DNA of 55,239 nt from Bacillota bacterium (GTDB lineage Bacteria; Bacillota; UBA4882; UBA8346). The stretch's first letter is position 1, and each line of letters opens with the position of its first letter. The notes under the pieces are model-generated. The model was not told the origin of the DNA. It worked only from the letters and a program-made list of their open reading frames with translations, and made no database searches. Of the stretch, positions 26,663-36,114 are shown piece after piece. Location: NCBI GenBank assembly GCA_023392595.1, contig JAEVYU010000048.1, positions 1 through 55,239 on the forward strand, written 5' to 3'. The position numbers and the translations under genes were made by a program.

Positions 26663-27979
26663 TTACAGTGGAAAAGCCTTCTCAATTTCATCAATCTTAG
26701 GCTGGTCGATATTCACGATTTCTCCAATGCTCCTTGAGGCGATAATCGTTTTCGCCGTATATTCAGCCACCTCCAGCCGGTCGAAAGCCTTTATCAAACT
26801 ATTGCCCGTGACAATCAGACAATAATTTTCCATCATGGCGACAGGATTTTCTTTCGTCAATACCTTCAAATCCATCTTGGAAATATCCGATTGAAAGGGT
26901 ACCCGCTGAACATTCCGTAATACAATATAGCTTTCGGGAATTGTCCTTGGATCAAACCCTTCTTTGGTTACGGCAAAAGCCGTGATGCTCGGAGGAGTGG
27001 CATCGATAATGGAGGAAACTTCCGGATGGCTATCATAAATCAACTGATGAAGTAAAACTGACAAACCGGGCATTTTACCTGCTTCTCTTGATCCATCATC
27101 CATCCGCACGATCTCATCGACATTTAAATATTTTCTATCAGCACCTAGGGGCGTGATAATGAATGAATTGGCCCCCAGGCGAATTGAAAAATTCCCTTGA
27201 GTACCGGCAATGAGTTTTTGATCATAAGCCCGGCCAAGAAAGGTACACATTTCTTTTCGAGCCTGCCGTTCCTCACTGCTGTAAGTACGGGGAATAAATT
27301 CCGGTAAAGCGGCAACTGCTTCCTTCTGAAATTGGATTGCATTTTCAATTTCCGCTTCTTTGAGTGAAAGCGGCTGGCCGATTTGACGGGCGTTGATTTC
27401 CATTTGAGCGCAAAATTCCAAGCTTTCAAACACCATAAAGGCCCTGAAAATATCTTCGGCAGCCACGACCACGCCATGATTTTCCAGCATTACAATATTG
27501 ACTCCGCTTTTAAAGGCCCTCGCAATTTTATTCCCCAGATCGGCACTTCCCGGTAGCCCATATTCAGCCATTTGAATAGGGCCGCAGACAAAATTAACTT
27601 CCGGAAGAAGGTTTGTCTGCGGTATTTTGCGAACCATGCTGAATGATACCAATGCCGGCGGATGAGCGTGGACTATTGCTTTAATATCCGGCCGATTCCG
27701 ATATATTGAGCGATGAAAAGGAAGCTCACACGAAGGTTGGTGTTTGCCAACCATTGTTCCGTCCGGTTTCACTCTCACAATGTCGGAACTGGTTAAGGAA
27801 CCTTTGTCAATTCCGCCTGGTGTAATCCAAATATCACCGTTACTGTCCAGCATCGATAAATTACCGCCCGAAGTGGTCGTCATACCATAATGATAAATCC
27901 GATTCAACATCATCACCAATAGTTCAGAGGGGGGTAATAGCTGAATATTCTTGGAACAAGGTTCAAATTGATAGCTCAT
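26663..27979 (-). CDS. tandem class II aldolase/adducin protein, second half degenerate
   Basis: This is predicted to be the L-fuculose-1-phosphate aldolase step (dihydroxyacetone phosphate plus L-lactaldehyde) or a related cleavage. Two class II aldolase/adducin domains lie in one chain of 438 residues. The first (about 15-210) has the full set: Glu85 in SCELPF, His104 and His106 in VHAHPP, His168 in ENHGVV. In the second (about 235-430) the matching sites read IDATPP and MENYCL and the acidic residue is gone, so it cannot bind the catalytic metal. It may be structural or regulatory. GAGAGG precedes the ATG. It is the last gene of the lacI-kinase-fucI operon, 37 bases after fucI. Single-domain FucA is about 215 residues. 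Confidence 0.82.
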   Translation of the reverse strand: MSYQFEPCSKNIQLLPPSELLVMMLNRIYHYGMTTTSGGNLSMLDSNGDIWITPGGIDKGSLTSSDIVRVKPDGTMVGKHQPSCELPFHRSIYRNRPDIKAIVHAHPPALVSFSMVRKIPQTNLLPEVNFVCGPIQMAEYGLPGSADLGNKIARAFKSGVNIVMLENHGVVVAAEDIFRAFMVFESLEFCAQMEINARQIGQPLSLKEAEIENAIQFQKEAVAALPEFIPRTYSSEERQARKEMCTFLGRAYDQKLIAGTQGNFSIRLGANSFIITPLGADRKYLNVDEIVRMDDGSREAGKMPGLSVLLHQLIYDSHPEVSSIIDATPPSITAFAVTKEGFDPRTIPESYIVLRNVQRVPFQSDISKMDLKVLTKENPVAMMENYCLIVTGNSLIKAFDRLEVAEYTAKTIIASRSIGEIVNIDQPKIDEIEKAFPL

Positions 27980-28016
27980 GTCTTACCTCTCCGGCTTTAA
28001 TTATTTTTTGAGTAAA

Positions 28017-29831
28017 TTATTTGCCATATAAAGGCCCGAAATTGGTGCAAGCCCGGAAATCGGCTCCTTGCGGTTCCATTGCTCCGAACATCCCCCAAGC
28101 GCTGGGTCTGAAAATTCGTTCTTCCGGCACATTATGCATACTTACGGGAATTCTGAGCATGGATGCCAGCGTAATTAAATCTCCCCCGATATGTCCGTAA
28201 CAGATAGCCCCATGGTTAGCGCCCCAGTTGTTCATAACTGAATATACGTCTTTGAAGGGCCCTTCCCCATTTGTATTCGGAACAAACCAAGTAGTCGGCC
28301 AAGTGGGGTCGGTCCGCTTAACCAGCACGTTATGGATTTCAGCCGGAAGATCAATCGTGTAACCCTCGGCAATTTGCAATACCGGACCGAGTCCCTTCAT
28401 CAGACAAATTCGCGACATAGTAACCGGCATGCCGCCCCGGGTGGTAAATTCACTGGAATATCCGCCGCCTCTGAAATATCCCATATTCGCATAACGAAAA
28501 CTAGTTGCACCGAGACATTTCTCCACCTCATCCGGAGTAATTTCCCAGAATGGTTTCATGGCCGGTTTACCATCCCGTGACTGTTGACCGGTACCGTCCA
28601 AACAAGTTGAACCGGAATTAATCAAATGAATGAATCCGTTTTGAGCCATGCCGTTTAATTTTTTACCGGTAACCCGTTCAACCGCATCCGGGCTCCAATA
28701 AGTACGGACATCCGAGAAAATCTGGGCCGTATTGGTCAATAAATGACCGAAAAGCATCGGGATGCCGTTTAAACAGTCATTCTCCGTTGCAACAATCAAT
28801 GGCTCCCGAATTCCATCCCAATCGAAGGATGAGTTAAGGATCGTTTCCAAAAAATCCCCGTTTGGAAAATGATCGGTCCATTGTCTTTGTCCTTGGAATC
28901 CCCCAGCGATTGCATTATGTCCCAAAGCTTCCTCACCAAATCCCAGCTCCGCCAATTTGGGATTGCCAATCATTAAATCCCGAGCAATGATGGCCATTTT
29001 TACAACAAAGTCCCAGTCCTGAGCCTTCTTTGCCGCACTTGCCTGTTGATTTGAGGAATTAAGATCCGGTCCCTCTTTACAGTTCTCTTGGGTCCATTTT
29101 AAAGCCATTTCGTATTCCTTGGGGTCATAAATCTTTTCATCCATCCGGCGGATAAATTCCGACAAATCGATTGATTCTGAACGCATTCCCAAATAATTTT
29201 CCAGAAAACCGGGATCGACAATCGAGCCGGCAATGCCCATGGAGGTTCCTCCCATCGCCAAATAGGATTTGCCACGCATGGTAGCCACGGCCAGACCCGC
29301 TTTAGTGAATTGCAATAATTTTTCCTGTACATCCTGAGGTATAGTCGTATCGGAGGCTTCTTGAACATCATGTCCATAAATTCCGAAAGCGGGCAACCCT
29401 TTTTGATTATGGGCCGCCAATACCGCCGCTAAGTATACTGCTCCGGGGCGTTCAGTTCCGTTAAAGCCCCATACCGCTTTGGGAATCAAAGGATCCATAT
29501 CCATCGTTTCGGCGCCATAACACCAACAGGGAGTAACCGTTAACGATACGCCCACTCCCTCCCTGGCAAATTTTTCGGCAGTCCGGGCTGCTTCCGCCAC
29601 TCCACCGATACAAGTATCGGCAATAACGCATTCCACCGGCAAGCCATTACTATGCCTGAGATTGTCACTAATCAGCCTGGCGACAGCTTTCGCCATCCCC
29701 ATCGTCTGATCCTCCAGGGACTCCCTGACCCCCCGCCTTCTTCCATCGATCACAGGGCGAATTCCCACTTTCGCCATACTACCCTGCATTCTGTTGACAG
29801 GCTTTCCCTCTTTCAAATTATTCATTGCCAT
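28017..29831 (-). CDS. fucI: L-fucose isomerase
   Basis: The enzyme interconverts L-fucose and L-fuculose, and in the same family D-arabinose and D-ribulose, with manganese. The whole length aligns with E. coli FucI from KVGIRPVIDG through ITVTPCWCYG-like and ERPGAVYLAA blocks to the FGPLY end; this protein is 604 residues against 591. The metal ligands fall at the expected 13-residue offset: Glu350 in ATEND, Asp374 in FSDVRTYW and a His in SMHNVPEE. AAGGA lies seven bases before the ATG. It is the third gene of the operon, 12 bases after the kinase. Fucose is not a xylan component, so the organism probably also meets xyloglucan, pectin or host glycans, or uses FucI on D-arabinose. Confidence 0.95.
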   Translation of the reverse strand: MAMNNLKEGKPVNRMQGSMAKVGIRPVIDGRRRGVRESLEDQTMGMAKAVARLISDNLRHSNGLPVECVIADTCIGGVAEAARTAEKFAREGVGVSLTVTPCWCYGAETMDMDPLIPKAVWGFNGTERPGAVYLAAVLAAHNQKGLPAFGIYGHDVQEASDTTIPQDVQEKLLQFTKAGLAVATMRGKSYLAMGGTSMGIAGSIVDPGFLENYLGMRSESIDLSEFIRRMDEKIYDPKEYEMALKWTQENCKEGPDLNSSNQQASAAKKAQDWDFVVKMAIIARDLMIGNPKLAELGFGEEALGHNAIAGGFQGQRQWTDHFPNGDFLETILNSSFDWDGIREPLIVATENDCLNGIPMLFGHLLTNTAQIFSDVRTYWSPDAVERVTGKKLNGMAQNGFIHLINSGSTCLDGTGQQSRDGKPAMKPFWEITPDEVEKCLGATSFRYANMGYFRGGGYSSEFTTRGGMPVTMSRICLMKGLGPVLQIAEGYTIDLPAEIHNVLVKRTDPTWPTTWFVPNTNGEGPFKDVYSVMNNWGANHGAICYGHIGGDLITLASMLRIPVSMHNVPEERIFRPSAWGMFGAMEPQGADFRACTNFGPLYGK

Positions 29832-29843
29832 TTCTCCCTTCCT

Positions 29844-31322
29844 TTATTTGTTTTGAATAAGATGCAAATATCTTTGATAGGCGGATTCCAAATTGAATTC
29901 TCCCGGTGCGTATTCCCGGACCGTAAAAGATCGTTCCATAACCGACCGGGCCTCTTGTCGCCCGTTTATAACACCGATACCCATTGCCTGAATCATTAAA
30001 TTTCCTAAGGCGGTGGCCTCAACAGGGCCGGCATTAACCCGTATTTGCAAAGCATCAGCCGTTAACTGCGCCAAAAATTCATCCTGTGAACCTCCTCCCA
30101 CAATGTGAATCGATGGTAAAGGTTTACCGGTTAACCAATGCAACTTTTCTACGACATTCCGATATTCCATCGCCAAACTTTCATAAACACACCGGGCGAT
30201 TTCGCCGATGGTCCCTGGAACTGTCTGCCCGGTCTCACGGCAATACTGCTGAATCTCGGTGACCATATTTTGCGGAGCAAAGAAACGCCGGTCATTCATA
30301 TTCACTAACGGACCGGATGATTTCACTCCCCGGGCAGCCTCGGAAATGTTTCCAAAAGTTATATGGGAATCTTGAAGCAGCCAAATCCGCCGGCACTCTT
30401 GGAGCAGCCATAAAGCATTGATATTTTTAAACAACAATGCGGCATAATCCGAGCCTCCTTCATTGGTTAAATCCAGTTTGCGGGCGGATATTGTAGTGAC
30501 CGGTTCCGGGTTTTCCACTCCAAGTAAGGACCAGGTGCCACTGCTTAAAAAACCGGCGTTTGGTGAGGCAAGGGGAGCAGCCGCTATTGCGGATGCCGTA
30601 TCATGGCCGGCAACCGCTACCACCGGAATCGGCCCACATCCAAGTTCACTCTGTAAAGACTTGGTCAATACCCCCAAACGTGTTCCCGCAGGAATGATTG
30701 GCAATAATTTTTCCGGGGCCAGTCCGATGGTCTTCATTAATTCCTTATCCCATGAACGGGTTTTTATGTTCATAAGTCCGGTCGTTGAAGCAATCGAAAA
30801 TTCGGCTGCTTGTTCTCCGGTCAAAAGATAATTCAAAAGATCGGGCATTAACAAAATTTTATCAGCAAGTTTCACCATTTCCGGCTGGCTATGGATATCA
30901 TCGCCCAGTTGAAAAATGGTATTAAAACTCATAAACTGAACCCCGGAACGTTCATAAAAATAATCTTCGCCATATTGTCGGACAAGGGAATTCATAACCG
31001 GTATAGTACGCCGGTCACGGTAATGGTGTGGATTGGCTAACAGTCTGCCTCTTTTATCCAACAAACCGTAATCGACTCCCCAAGTATCGACTCCAATACT
31101 TGATATTTCAATACCTTTGGCAAGGGCTTTCCTAAGTCCATTCTTTACTTCATGCCAAAGTCTTAAGATATCCCAATGAAAATGCTCATTCATCCAGACA
31201 GGCTCATTGGCAAAACGGTGAATTTCTTCCAAACGAATCCGTGCTCCGTCAAAAGTACCCAAAATCGCCCGCCCACTGGACGCCCCAAAGTCAAAAGCCA
31301 GCATATGGAGTTCCTTTTTCAA
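29844..31322 (-). CDS. RhaB-family FGGY kinase, probably L-fuculokinase
   Basis: The kinase is predicted to phosphorylate the ketose made by FucI at O1. The FGGY fold is complete, with the rhamnulokinase signatures FDFGASSGRAI and GVDTWGVDYGLLD and the nucleotide-site AGHDTAS block. The frame is open to 31403, but the only good ribosome site, AAGGAGG, stands eight bases before a TTG at 31322, giving 492 residues starting MKKELHM. An ATG six codons later lacks a site. Its ribosome site lies in the gap after the lacI stop. Sequence alone points to rhamnulose, but no rhamnose isomerase is nearby, so L-fuculose is the likelier substrate. Confidence 0.85.
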   Translation of the reverse strand: MKKELHMLAFDFGASSGRAILGTFDGARIRLEEIHRFANEPVWMNEHFHWDILRLWHEVKNGLRKALAKGIEISSIGVDTWGVDYGLLDKRGRLLANPHHYRDRRTIPVMNSLVRQYGEDYFYERSGVQFMSFNTIFQLGDDIHSQPEMVKLADKILLMPDLLNYLLTGEQAAEFSIASTTGLMNIKTRSWDKELMKTIGLAPEKLLPIIPAGTRLGVLTKSLQSELGCGPIPVVAVAGHDTASAIAAAPLASPNAGFLSSGTWSLLGVENPEPVTTISARKLDLTNEGGSDYAALLFKNINALWLLQECRRIWLLQDSHITFGNISEAARGVKSSGPLVNMNDRRFFAPQNMVTEIQQYCRETGQTVPGTIGEIARCVYESLAMEYRNVVEKLHWLTGKPLPSIHIVGGGSQDEFLAQLTADALQIRVNAGPVEATALGNLMIQAMGIGVINGRQEARSVMERSFTVREYAPGEFNLESAYQRYLHLIQNK

Positions 31323-31338
31323 TACCTTTACCTCCTTC

Positions 31339-32340
31339 TTATATTTTTCCGGTTGATTCCCGCATAACAAATTGCGGTTCCAAGATGACCTTTGTAGCGA
31401 CAATATTTTTAGTTTTCAGGCGCCGTAACAAAAGTTCCACCGCCATTTCTCCCATTGCCTGGGATGGTTGAACCATGCTGGTGAAGAAAGGATTCAGAGT
31501 AGCATCGGTATCGGCTGCATCGAAACAAACGACGCTCATATCCTTTGGCACTTCTAAGCGTGCTTCCCGCAATGCTCTGACGACTCCGATCGCCAAAAAG
31601 TTGTTCGCTGCAAAAATGGCTGTGGGCCGCAAAGTATTTTTCAGTAGGGTCTTGGTTAGCAAATAACCCGTTTCTTGATTGGGTTTTTCACCCCAAAGAA
31701 TTATTTTCTGATCAACGCTAAGTCCGGCCTTTTGTTGGGCTATTTTATACCCTTCCATTCGTTGTCGATAAACCGATATTTCCGGAGCTCCTGAAATTAG
31801 CGCAATCCGTCTATGTCCCAATCCGATGAGATAATGCACCAAATCTTCAGCGCCTTTAGAATTATTCGAACCCACATAATCGGTTTGTAAATGATTGATT
31901 TCGCGGTCGATAAGTACCACAGGGATTTCCCGTTTAATAATCGATTTTATATTCGTGCTCTCTTCAAAAACCGGATCGATAATCAGACCGTCCACCCTTC
32001 GTTCCATGAAAGTTTGCAAGTAGGAATACTCCTTCGCGCTGTTTTCATCCGTATTGCCGAAAATGACTGCAAACCCATTTTCATTGGCTTTATCTTCGAT
32101 GCCCCGCAACAAGGTGGTGAAAAAATTATTGGTAATATCCGGAACCATCACCGCAAGAGTATTGGTAGCTTTTCTCACCAGACTACTGGCGTTGCTATTG
32201 GGGATAAAATTCATTTCCTGTAAAACTTGTTTGACTCTCTGGCGAGTTTCTTCCTGCACATACGGATGGTTGTTAATCACCCGGGAAACTGTTGTAATTG
32301 AAACTCCAGCTTTTTTTGCAATATCATAAATGGTTGCCAT
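31339..32340 (-). CDS. LacI-family repressor of the fucose operon
   Basis: This is a DNA-binding regulator with an N-terminal helix-turn-helix (DIAKKAGVSITTVSRVIN, 6-23), a hinge helix around NASSLVRKAT, and a ribose-binding-protein-like sensor domain (60-333). It is the first gene of the operon and is only 16 bases from the kinase start, so it should control its own operon. AAAGGAGTACC precedes the ATG. Two long direct repeats immediately upstream, each containing TGAAA-N4-TTTCA, are its likely operators. The sugar it senses is not evident; L-fucose or L-fuculose phosphate would fit. Confidence 0.92.
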   Translation of the reverse strand: MATIYDIAKKAGVSITTVSRVINNHPYVQEETRQRVKQVLQEMNFIPNSNASSLVRKATNTLAVMVPDITNNFFTTLLRGIEDKANENGFAVIFGNTDENSAKEYSYLQTFMERRVDGLIIDPVFEESTNIKSIIKREIPVVLIDREINHLQTDYVGSNNSKGAEDLVHYLIGLGHRRIALISGAPEISVYRQRMEGYKIAQQKAGLSVDQKIILWGEKPNQETGYLLTKTLLKNTLRPTAIFAANNFLAIGVVRALREARLEVPKDMSVVCFDAADTDATLNPFFTSMVQPSQAMGEMAVELLLRRLKTKNIVATKVILEPQFVMRESTGKI

Positions 32341-32352
32341 GGTACTCCTTTA

Positions 32353-32451
32353 GAAACATCCTTCATTATGAAACCCTTTTCAGCAATATTGATATTTTCA
32401 TATATGGAGTTTAAATCGATGAAACATCCTTTTTTATGAAACCCCTTTCAG
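32353..32451. promoter_or_regulatory. two 31-bp direct repeats, probable LacI operators
   Basis: The segments 32353-32383 and 32421-32451 agree at 28 of 31 positions, 68 bases apart. Each begins gaaacatcc and contains TGAAACCC(T/C)TTTCA, a TGAAA-N4-TTTCA palindrome. They flank the region where the lacI promoter must lie. I did not find a convincing -35/-10 pair between them. Confidence 0.65.
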
Positions 32452-32513
32452 ATTAGGCGATGATGTGTGCGCGCCTGCATGGTAAGACCGTTTCGGGAGC
32501 CGGACCTGAAGTT

Positions 32514-33476
32514 TTAATTTGCCTTTTTAAAGGGAAACAATAATTTTTGAATATCCGGTTGATTATAATTATGTATTGTTACTACTTCCACTCCTGTATC
32601 AATCCGTTTAGCAATCTTTTTCCCATGTAAAACGTCAATACAAGCCTCTACCGCAGTATATCCCATATTATAGGGGTTTTGGACCACCAACGCTTGGATT
32701 GTACCGCTTTGAAGCATTTCGATCTCTAACGGAGAGGCATCAAAGGCTACAATTTTGACTTTCCCAGTTAAGCCGCGCGCTTTAACGGCACGTGACACGC
32801 CAATGGCACTCGGCTCATTGGCGGCAAAAATACCGTCTAAGTCAGGATTAGCCGTTAAAATATTTTCCGTTACCGACATTGCTTTGGCTACATCGCTCTC
32901 AGAATATTGAATTGCAACCAATTTGATATCAGGGAACTTACGAATGGCCATTTTAAAACCCCTCTCACGAAGGATGGAATTGGAGGCGCCCGGGATATAG
33001 GGAATACACGCCACTTTCCCCTTTTCGCCTATCAAGGCGGCTAATGTGTTTCCGGCATCCATTGCGCCTTTTAAGTTATCGGTCGCAACCAGACTCAGGG
33101 TAGGATCGGGGTCTAATCCGGAATCAAACGAAATGACCGGAATGCCTTTTCCAAAGGCTTTCTTGACTGGAGCATATAAGGCCTTGACATCACAAGCCGC
33201 AAGGGCAATCGCATTGACGCGCTTGTTGGTATAATCCTCAACAATGGATATTTGTCCGGCAATATCGGTTTCCACAGCCGGTCCTTTCCAGATTATTTCG
33301 GCTCCATATTTCTCTCCGGCTGCGTATGCCCCCGCCCGGACCGTCAACCAGAAAGAACTGGACAGCGTCTTGCCACAAACAAGAATCGTAAATTTTTTCG
33401 GCGCAGCATGGGATGGTATAAAAAGTATGAGCACTCCAACCAATATTAAAATGATAATTTTGAAATGTTCCTTCAT
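32514..33476 (-). CDS. ribose-type ABC sugar-binding lipoprotein/secreted protein (system 1)
   Basis: The product is an RbsB-family solute-binding protein of 320 residues with an N-terminal hydrophobic signal (about 5-25; no lipobox cysteine). The two-lobe sugar-binding fold is recognisable from VEDYTNKRVNAIALAACD, FAANEPSAIGVSRAV and the NPYNMGYTAVEA hinge region. GGAG lies eight bases before the ATG at 33476; the GTG codon before it is the alternative. It starts 15 bases after the permease gene of the same system. It is a clear paralogue of the binding protein at 36115-37062, sharing the VQ(N/S)PYNMGY block. No ATPase gene accompanies it. Confidence 0.92.
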   Translation of the reverse strand: MKEHFKIIILILVGVLILFIPSHAAPKKFTILVCGKTLSSSFWLTVRAGAYAAGEKYGAEIIWKGPAVETDIAGQISIVEDYTNKRVNAIALAACDVKALYAPVKKAFGKGIPVISFDSGLDPDPTLSLVATDNLKGAMDAGNTLAALIGEKGKVACIPYIPGASNSILRERGFKMAIRKFPDIKLVAIQYSESDVAKAMSVTENILTANPDLDGIFAANEPSAIGVSRAVKARGLTGKVKIVAFDASPLEIEMLQSGTIQALVVQNPYNMGYTAVEACIDVLHGKKIAKRIDTGVEVVTIHNYNQPDIQKLLFPFKKAN

Positions 33477-33491
33477 CACCCGTACTCCATT

Positions 33492-34475
33492 TCATAGTTG
33501 AATCTTAAGATTGCTTATATGACGCTGTCGGTGCTGATCCCAATAGACAGCTCCCACAATAACCACCCCAACCAAAACCTGCTGCCAAAAGGCGGAAACA
33601 TTCAATAAATTGGAGCCGTTCCGCAATAATCCCATAATCAGTCCACCGACAATCGAACCCATGACTGTGCCAACCCCACCCCGTAGAGAAGCGCCTCCCA
33701 TAACACAGGTGGCGATAACCTCCAGTTCGTAACCACTTCCGGCGGTAGGTTGACCCGTACTCAAACGGGAAGCCAAGATAATACCGCCAAACCCGGCCAA
33801 TAGTCCCGACATGGAATAATAACCGATTAAATAATTATCAACATTAACACCGGATAACCGGGTCGCTTCCAAATTGCTTCCTATGGCATAATTCAAGCGT
33901 CCAAAACGCGTATATCGCAAAATAAAGTGTCCAACCGCAGAAACAACAATCATTAAGAAAACCGGCACCGGGAAACCTCCAAAAAGGGTTCCCATTCCCC
34001 ACCAGGAAAAAGAATCGGAAAAGCCGGATATACTAACGCCATCACTAATAATAAGCGCCATCCCCCGGGCTACTCCCATCATTCCTAAGGTCACGATAAA
34101 GGGCGGTAATTTTCCTTTACTAATCAGAAAGCCGTTAATAAAACCACAACCGGCTCCCATGAAAACACCGGAAATAATGCTTAATAATTCGGAATATCCC
34201 TGGACCAGCATGACCGAAGTGATGATTCCGCTCAAAGCCAAAACAGAGCCGCCCGAAAGATCAATTCCGCCAGAAACAATAACCATCAATTCACCAATGG
34301 CCAAAATAACTGTCACTGCAATTTGGACACCGATCGCCCCTAAATTATCCCCAGTTAAAAAATACTTGGATAGAAATGTCAAAAGAATAAAAATCGCCAA
34401 AAAAATTATCAACGGAGTGAACCGCTGCATGTTTTCTCTCAAAAAAGTTTTCGTTGAATCAATGAAATCATTCAT
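33492..34475 (-). CDS. ribose-type ABC permease (system 1)
   Basis: The protein is an RbsC-family integral membrane permease of about 327 residues with eight to ten membrane segments. The family's cytoplasmic contact block GSNLEATRLSGVN and the conserved GGIDLSGGSV and GGASLRGGVGTVMG motifs are present. Two starts are possible: ATG 34493 with only a weak site, or ATG 34475 with GGAG ten bases upstream, which I prefer. It is followed closely by its binding protein. The usual RbsA ATPase is missing, so it must share one, most simply the ATPase at 38092-39606. The 90 bases upstream show no strong promoter. Confidence 0.92.
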   Translation of the reverse strand: MNDFIDSTKTFLRENMQRFTPLIIFLAIFILLTFLSKYFLTGDNLGAIGVQIAVTVILAIGELMVIVSGGIDLSGGSVLALSGIITSVMLVQGYSELLSIISGVFMGAGCGFINGFLISKGKLPPFIVTLGMMGVARGMALIISDGVSISGFSDSFSWWGMGTLFGGFPVPVFLMIVVSAVGHFILRYTRFGRLNYAIGSNLEATRLSGVNVDNYLIGYYSMSGLLAGFGGIILASRLSTGQPTAGSGYELEVIATCVMGGASLRGGVGTVMGSIVGGLIMGLLRNGSNLLNVSAFWQQVLVGVVIVGAVYWDQHRQRHISNLKIQL

Positions 34476-34584
34476 ATATTTATAATGCTCCATCTTTGAA
34501 AGAATTTTAGATAACCTACAAGGTAGCGATAACCATTTAAAAATGTATCTTTATAACAAATCGAATAATTCTCCGAAAGGATAT

Positions 34585-35730
34585 TTAAACCTTAAATACT
34601 TTTGCGGTTTGCTTCATCTCATTCGAAATACTGAGTAGATTTACTGCATTTGTAAGTTTTCGTCCTTCCTGCGCAGTAAGGGCTACTTGTTCTGAGGAAT
34701 CCGCAATATCCAGAGTCTGCTTGGAAACTGTACGGACTCTTTCTCCCAACTTATCAACGGTACTGGCGGCTTGTGTAACCTGCTCCGCTTGATTTGATGT
34801 TGCATTCGCCAATTGCTGCATGGATTTAGCAACTTCCTCGGCCGATCGGCCCGAATCTCTTGCAGCAGTTTTCAAATTTTCGCTCGCCTCGGCAATTGCA
34901 TCGGATTGTTGATTGAGATGGCCGATAAGAAGTCTCAGACTATCAAGTGAAGTATTTATCTCCTTCACAACCTCCTAGGACTCCCGGCAGCCAAAGGTAT
35001 TGATATTCCGGGTAAAATCTCCCCCCGCCATTGCTTTTGCAGATCTGATGATTTCCCGTAAAGGCCAGGAAATGGAAGCATTAATCATTAAGCCGATTAA
35101 AACCGCAATCCATGTTCCGGTAATTAAAAGGATGATTGCAAAGGACTTCTGGTTTTGAGATGCTTGTCTACTGTAGGTCGAAGTATTATAGGAATTTTCA
35201 TCAACCTGGAGTCCTATATTATCAATATCTTTTATAGCTTGAAAGAGTTTAGCCTCGCAAGCCAAATAATTTTCTTTGGTATCGGCAGCATATGCCAATT
35301 CTTTAAGTTCTTTTACTGTTTTGATAAGATCTTGAGCCGGATCAGCAACCAGCTCAGTTATTCTTGTGTTTGCAGAAGTGTTCTGAGCAATTCTCTCAAT
35401 ATCCTTTAGGTTTCGAGCGATTGTACTGAATGTGTAATCCAAAGCGCTACTGTCGGAAAGTCCGGATAAACGTTTTAAGTAATTTTCTTTAATAAACATC
35501 AAATTGTATTTTAAAGTATTCGTATCTTTATTAAACTGCAATAAAGTATTGGACATCTTTTGGTCTACCTGTTGCACAGAGTTAATATATCGAAGCTGTA
35601 CGTATCCTTGAATTACAGTAAAAATAACCATCACCGAAATGACGCTTAAGATCAAATGAAACACCCGTAATCGCTTTAACAATGGATTGGATAAAATATT
35701 CAGCATAGCCTCTCTCAAACGAGTTTTCAC
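34585..35730 (-). pseudogene. broken methyl-accepting chemotaxis receptor
   Basis: The first part (34975-35730) encodes a membrane segment, a periplasmic helical sensor, a second membrane segment and a HAMP domain ending at TFGCRES. An in-frame TAG then stops the protein. The same frame continues as EVVKEINTSLDSL and the first half of the signalling coiled coil, then jumps from AQEGRKLTNAVN to the receptor's C-terminal end, NEMKQTAKVFKV. The central hairpin that contacts CheA and CheW is missing, so there are two lesions: a nonsense codon (one base from CAG) and an in-frame internal deletion of roughly 200 codons. A working receptor would be longer. It sits between two sugar transporters, so it may once have served sugar chemotaxis. 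Confidence 0.8.
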
Positions 35731-36060
35731 AATGCAACCTCCTAGAATTCAGTTTTTAAAAGGAGTTATGAAATTCTCTTGGTAAGCAATTTTTGAAACA
35801 CGAAATCATGGTAGAGAGGATTTTTTAAATATTAGGCCATATTACGAGTATTTATTGATAGTATCATGAGATGAATTTGATTATTTGAACCGAACTGATG
35901 AAAGAGTGAATTTACAATGATAGCAATTTTGGTTTGACTCACGGAAACAAAATAATCTTGACTCAATTCATTTAAGGAGACATTATAGACTGCAAAAACG
36001 GGAAAAAATAATTAATAAACTTTTAACATCATTATATGTCATGGGTCTATAGAAGTAAAT
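35731..36060. other. intergenic region without recognisable gene
   Basis: This AT-rich stretch lies between the transporter-operon terminator and the broken receptor. No frame with a ribosome site, no RNA gene and no convincing promoter was seen. It presumably holds the old promoter of the receptor. Confidence 0.5.
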
Positions 36061-36089
36061 GAGGTCTGTCGAACTTAGCGACAGACCTC
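36061..36089 (-). terminator. terminator of the ABC transporter operon
   Basis: GAGGTCTGTCG and CGACAGACCTC form a perfect 11-bp stem with a 7-base loop, 26 bases after the binding-protein stop. The tail on the minus strand is ATTTACTTCT, only moderately T-rich. Confidence 0.7.
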
Positions 36090-36114
36090 CCGTATTGAAC
36101 TTAAAAGACTACAC

